From the NCBI GenBank assembly GCA_024305405.1, contig JAKNDB010000103.1, positions 2,666,001-2,730,000 of the forward strand: a stretch of 64,000 bases of DNA, read 5' to 3'. Every line of letters begins with the position of its first letter. Position 1 is the first letter of the stretch. The notes beneath the pieces are model-generated. The model did not search any database. It saw only the letters and a program-made list of their open reading frames with translations, and was not told the origin of the DNA. The stretch comes from Dirofilaria immitis. Taxonomy: Eukaryota > Nematoda > Chromadorea > Rhabditida > Onchocercidae. Of the stretch, positions 63,166 to 64,000 are shown piece by piece. Made by a program: the position numbers and the translations under genes.

Positions 63166-63270
63166 AATATTTATTTATGTTTGGTTGCTTTGATCATAAC
63201 TTGTCGCATTTAGCAATTTGCATTTTAGTAACTTATGATCAAAGTAGCAAACCATAAATATTTTATTTAG
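63166..63270. repeat. Inverted repeat with about 40-bp arms
   Basis: The left arm (AAATATTTATTTATGTTTGG, then TTGCTTTGATCATAACTTG) pairs with the right arm (AAC-TTATGATCAAAGTAGC, then AAACCATAAATATTTT) with few mismatches, leaving a loop around GTCGCATTTAGCAATTTGC. It resembles a miniature inverted-repeat element; no flanking target duplication could be defined by eye. Confidence 0.75.
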
Positions 63271-64000
63271 CTATAGCCACATGTTATGTGAGAATAAAAT
63301 TTCAAGAATGCATTGTACAGAGGAATTTTTCTTCGATGATGACTTTCTCATATAAAAGAATGCACAAATTCAGTTGAAATATTTGGCATTTTTATCACAA
63401 AAAGATTATTTCATTTAGAAGTATTAAATAATTTAACAAATATTTTCATTCAAAAATATTAATTTCAATAATTTCGTTTTTTTTCATAATAATAAGAAAA
63501 AGGAAAAAAATGAGAGAGGGAAAAACGAAATTTTTCTTTCTTTAATATTATTCCATTGATATCTGAAAATAGCTAATATCAATTTATGTCAATTTAATTT
63601 CAAATGAAATTAATTATGCAAAATAATTTCCATTTCATAAAATAAAAAAAAATAGACAACTAAAAGTATTTAGAGAAAAATCGCAACAAAATTATTTGAT
63701 ATAAATTATTTATTATTATCATTATAACAGCATAATGATTAATAATAATTATATCAAAATAACGAATATTTCAAATTTTAAGGAAATACGTTCGAATTTG
63801 AAAAAAATTTTCTCCAAAACCCAATAATATTTTTTTCAAATTTACAAAATTTTCAGCAAATAATTAAAAAATAATAATTAATTAACAGCTATATTTTTAA
63901 TTTAATTTTATTATTAGAAAAAGTTTATTTAATTTTCGAATAAATTCCAAAAGAATAAAAAAAGAATTTAATGCTAAAATTAATTTAATTTTAAACTTCA

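Larger units (their letters stand above)
54705..64000. other. Gene-poor repeat-rich end of the window
   Basis: No exon of a recognisable protein was found. Open frames here arise from repeats (55302-55502 minus; 61397-61936 minus; 61481-61837 plus) or are short Asn/Tyr-rich chance frames (58229-58435). Contents are a 30-bp minisatellite, short direct repeats, a 109-bp tandem duplication, two long microsatellites and a hairpin element, listed separately. Confidence 0.5.

Noticed and set aside
1..64000. Bacterial endosymbiont (Wolbachia-type) insertions
   Set aside because: No uninterrupted bacterial-type reading frames or operons were seen anywhere in the window.

Overview
The window looks like nuclear DNA of a parasitic nematode, most likely a filarial or other spirurid worm. 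It is very AT-rich, its small exons are split by introns of 50 bp to about 2.8 kb with TTTCAG-type acceptors, and its conserved genes are closest to animal and nematode families (PP2A B55, INTS11, PPIL4, a CD36-like receptor, a CCP/sushi protein). The genus cannot be fixed from sequence alone. No bacterial operon, transposase, CRISPR array, rRNA or recognisable tRNA was seen.

Layout: 1-5.3 kb is intergenic DNA with degenerate repeats. 5.4-9.25 kb (+) is an intact 11-exon PP2A B55 regulatory subunit gene. 9.3-16.7 kb is intergenic. 16.75-27.45 kb (+) is a large secreted-type gene with about 13 CCP/sushi modules. 29.2-35.0 kb (-) is a 14-exon CD36/scavenger receptor class B gene, facing the CCP gene tail to tail. 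38.9-41.1 kb (+) is a secreted Ser/Thr-rich repeat protein with an 8-cysteine C-terminal domain. 43.4-47.3 kb (+) is Integrator subunit 11. 47.85-54.66 kb (+) is the cyclophilin-RRM protein PPIL4; its 2.8-kb intron holds a three-exon antisense gene for a small cysteine-rich secreted protein (52.1-53.0 kb, -). 54.7-64 kb is gene-poor and holds minisatellites, a GAT/AAT microsatellite, a GTATGT microsatellite and a hairpin-forming inverted repeat.

Two kinds of gene share the window. Housekeeping genes of the nucleus (PP2A B55, INTS11 for snRNA and mRNA 3' processing, PPIL4 for splicing) lie beside surface or secreted proteins that may face the host or extracellular matrix (CCP protein, CD36-like receptor, mucin-like repeat protein, small Cys-rich protein). 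INTS11 and PPIL4 are head to tail, about 560 bp apart, with a strong pyrimidine-AG site just before PPIL4, which would fit trans-splicing or an operon.

Important caution: several genes need single-base insertions, nearly all in homopolymer runs, to keep frame (INTS11 two, CD36-like about seven, repeat protein three, CCP gene several). Splice sites and domain motifs are otherwise intact and essential genes are affected, so the pattern fits deletion errors in the assembly better than gene decay. Gene models below were built by reading exons by eye and joining matching splice phases.
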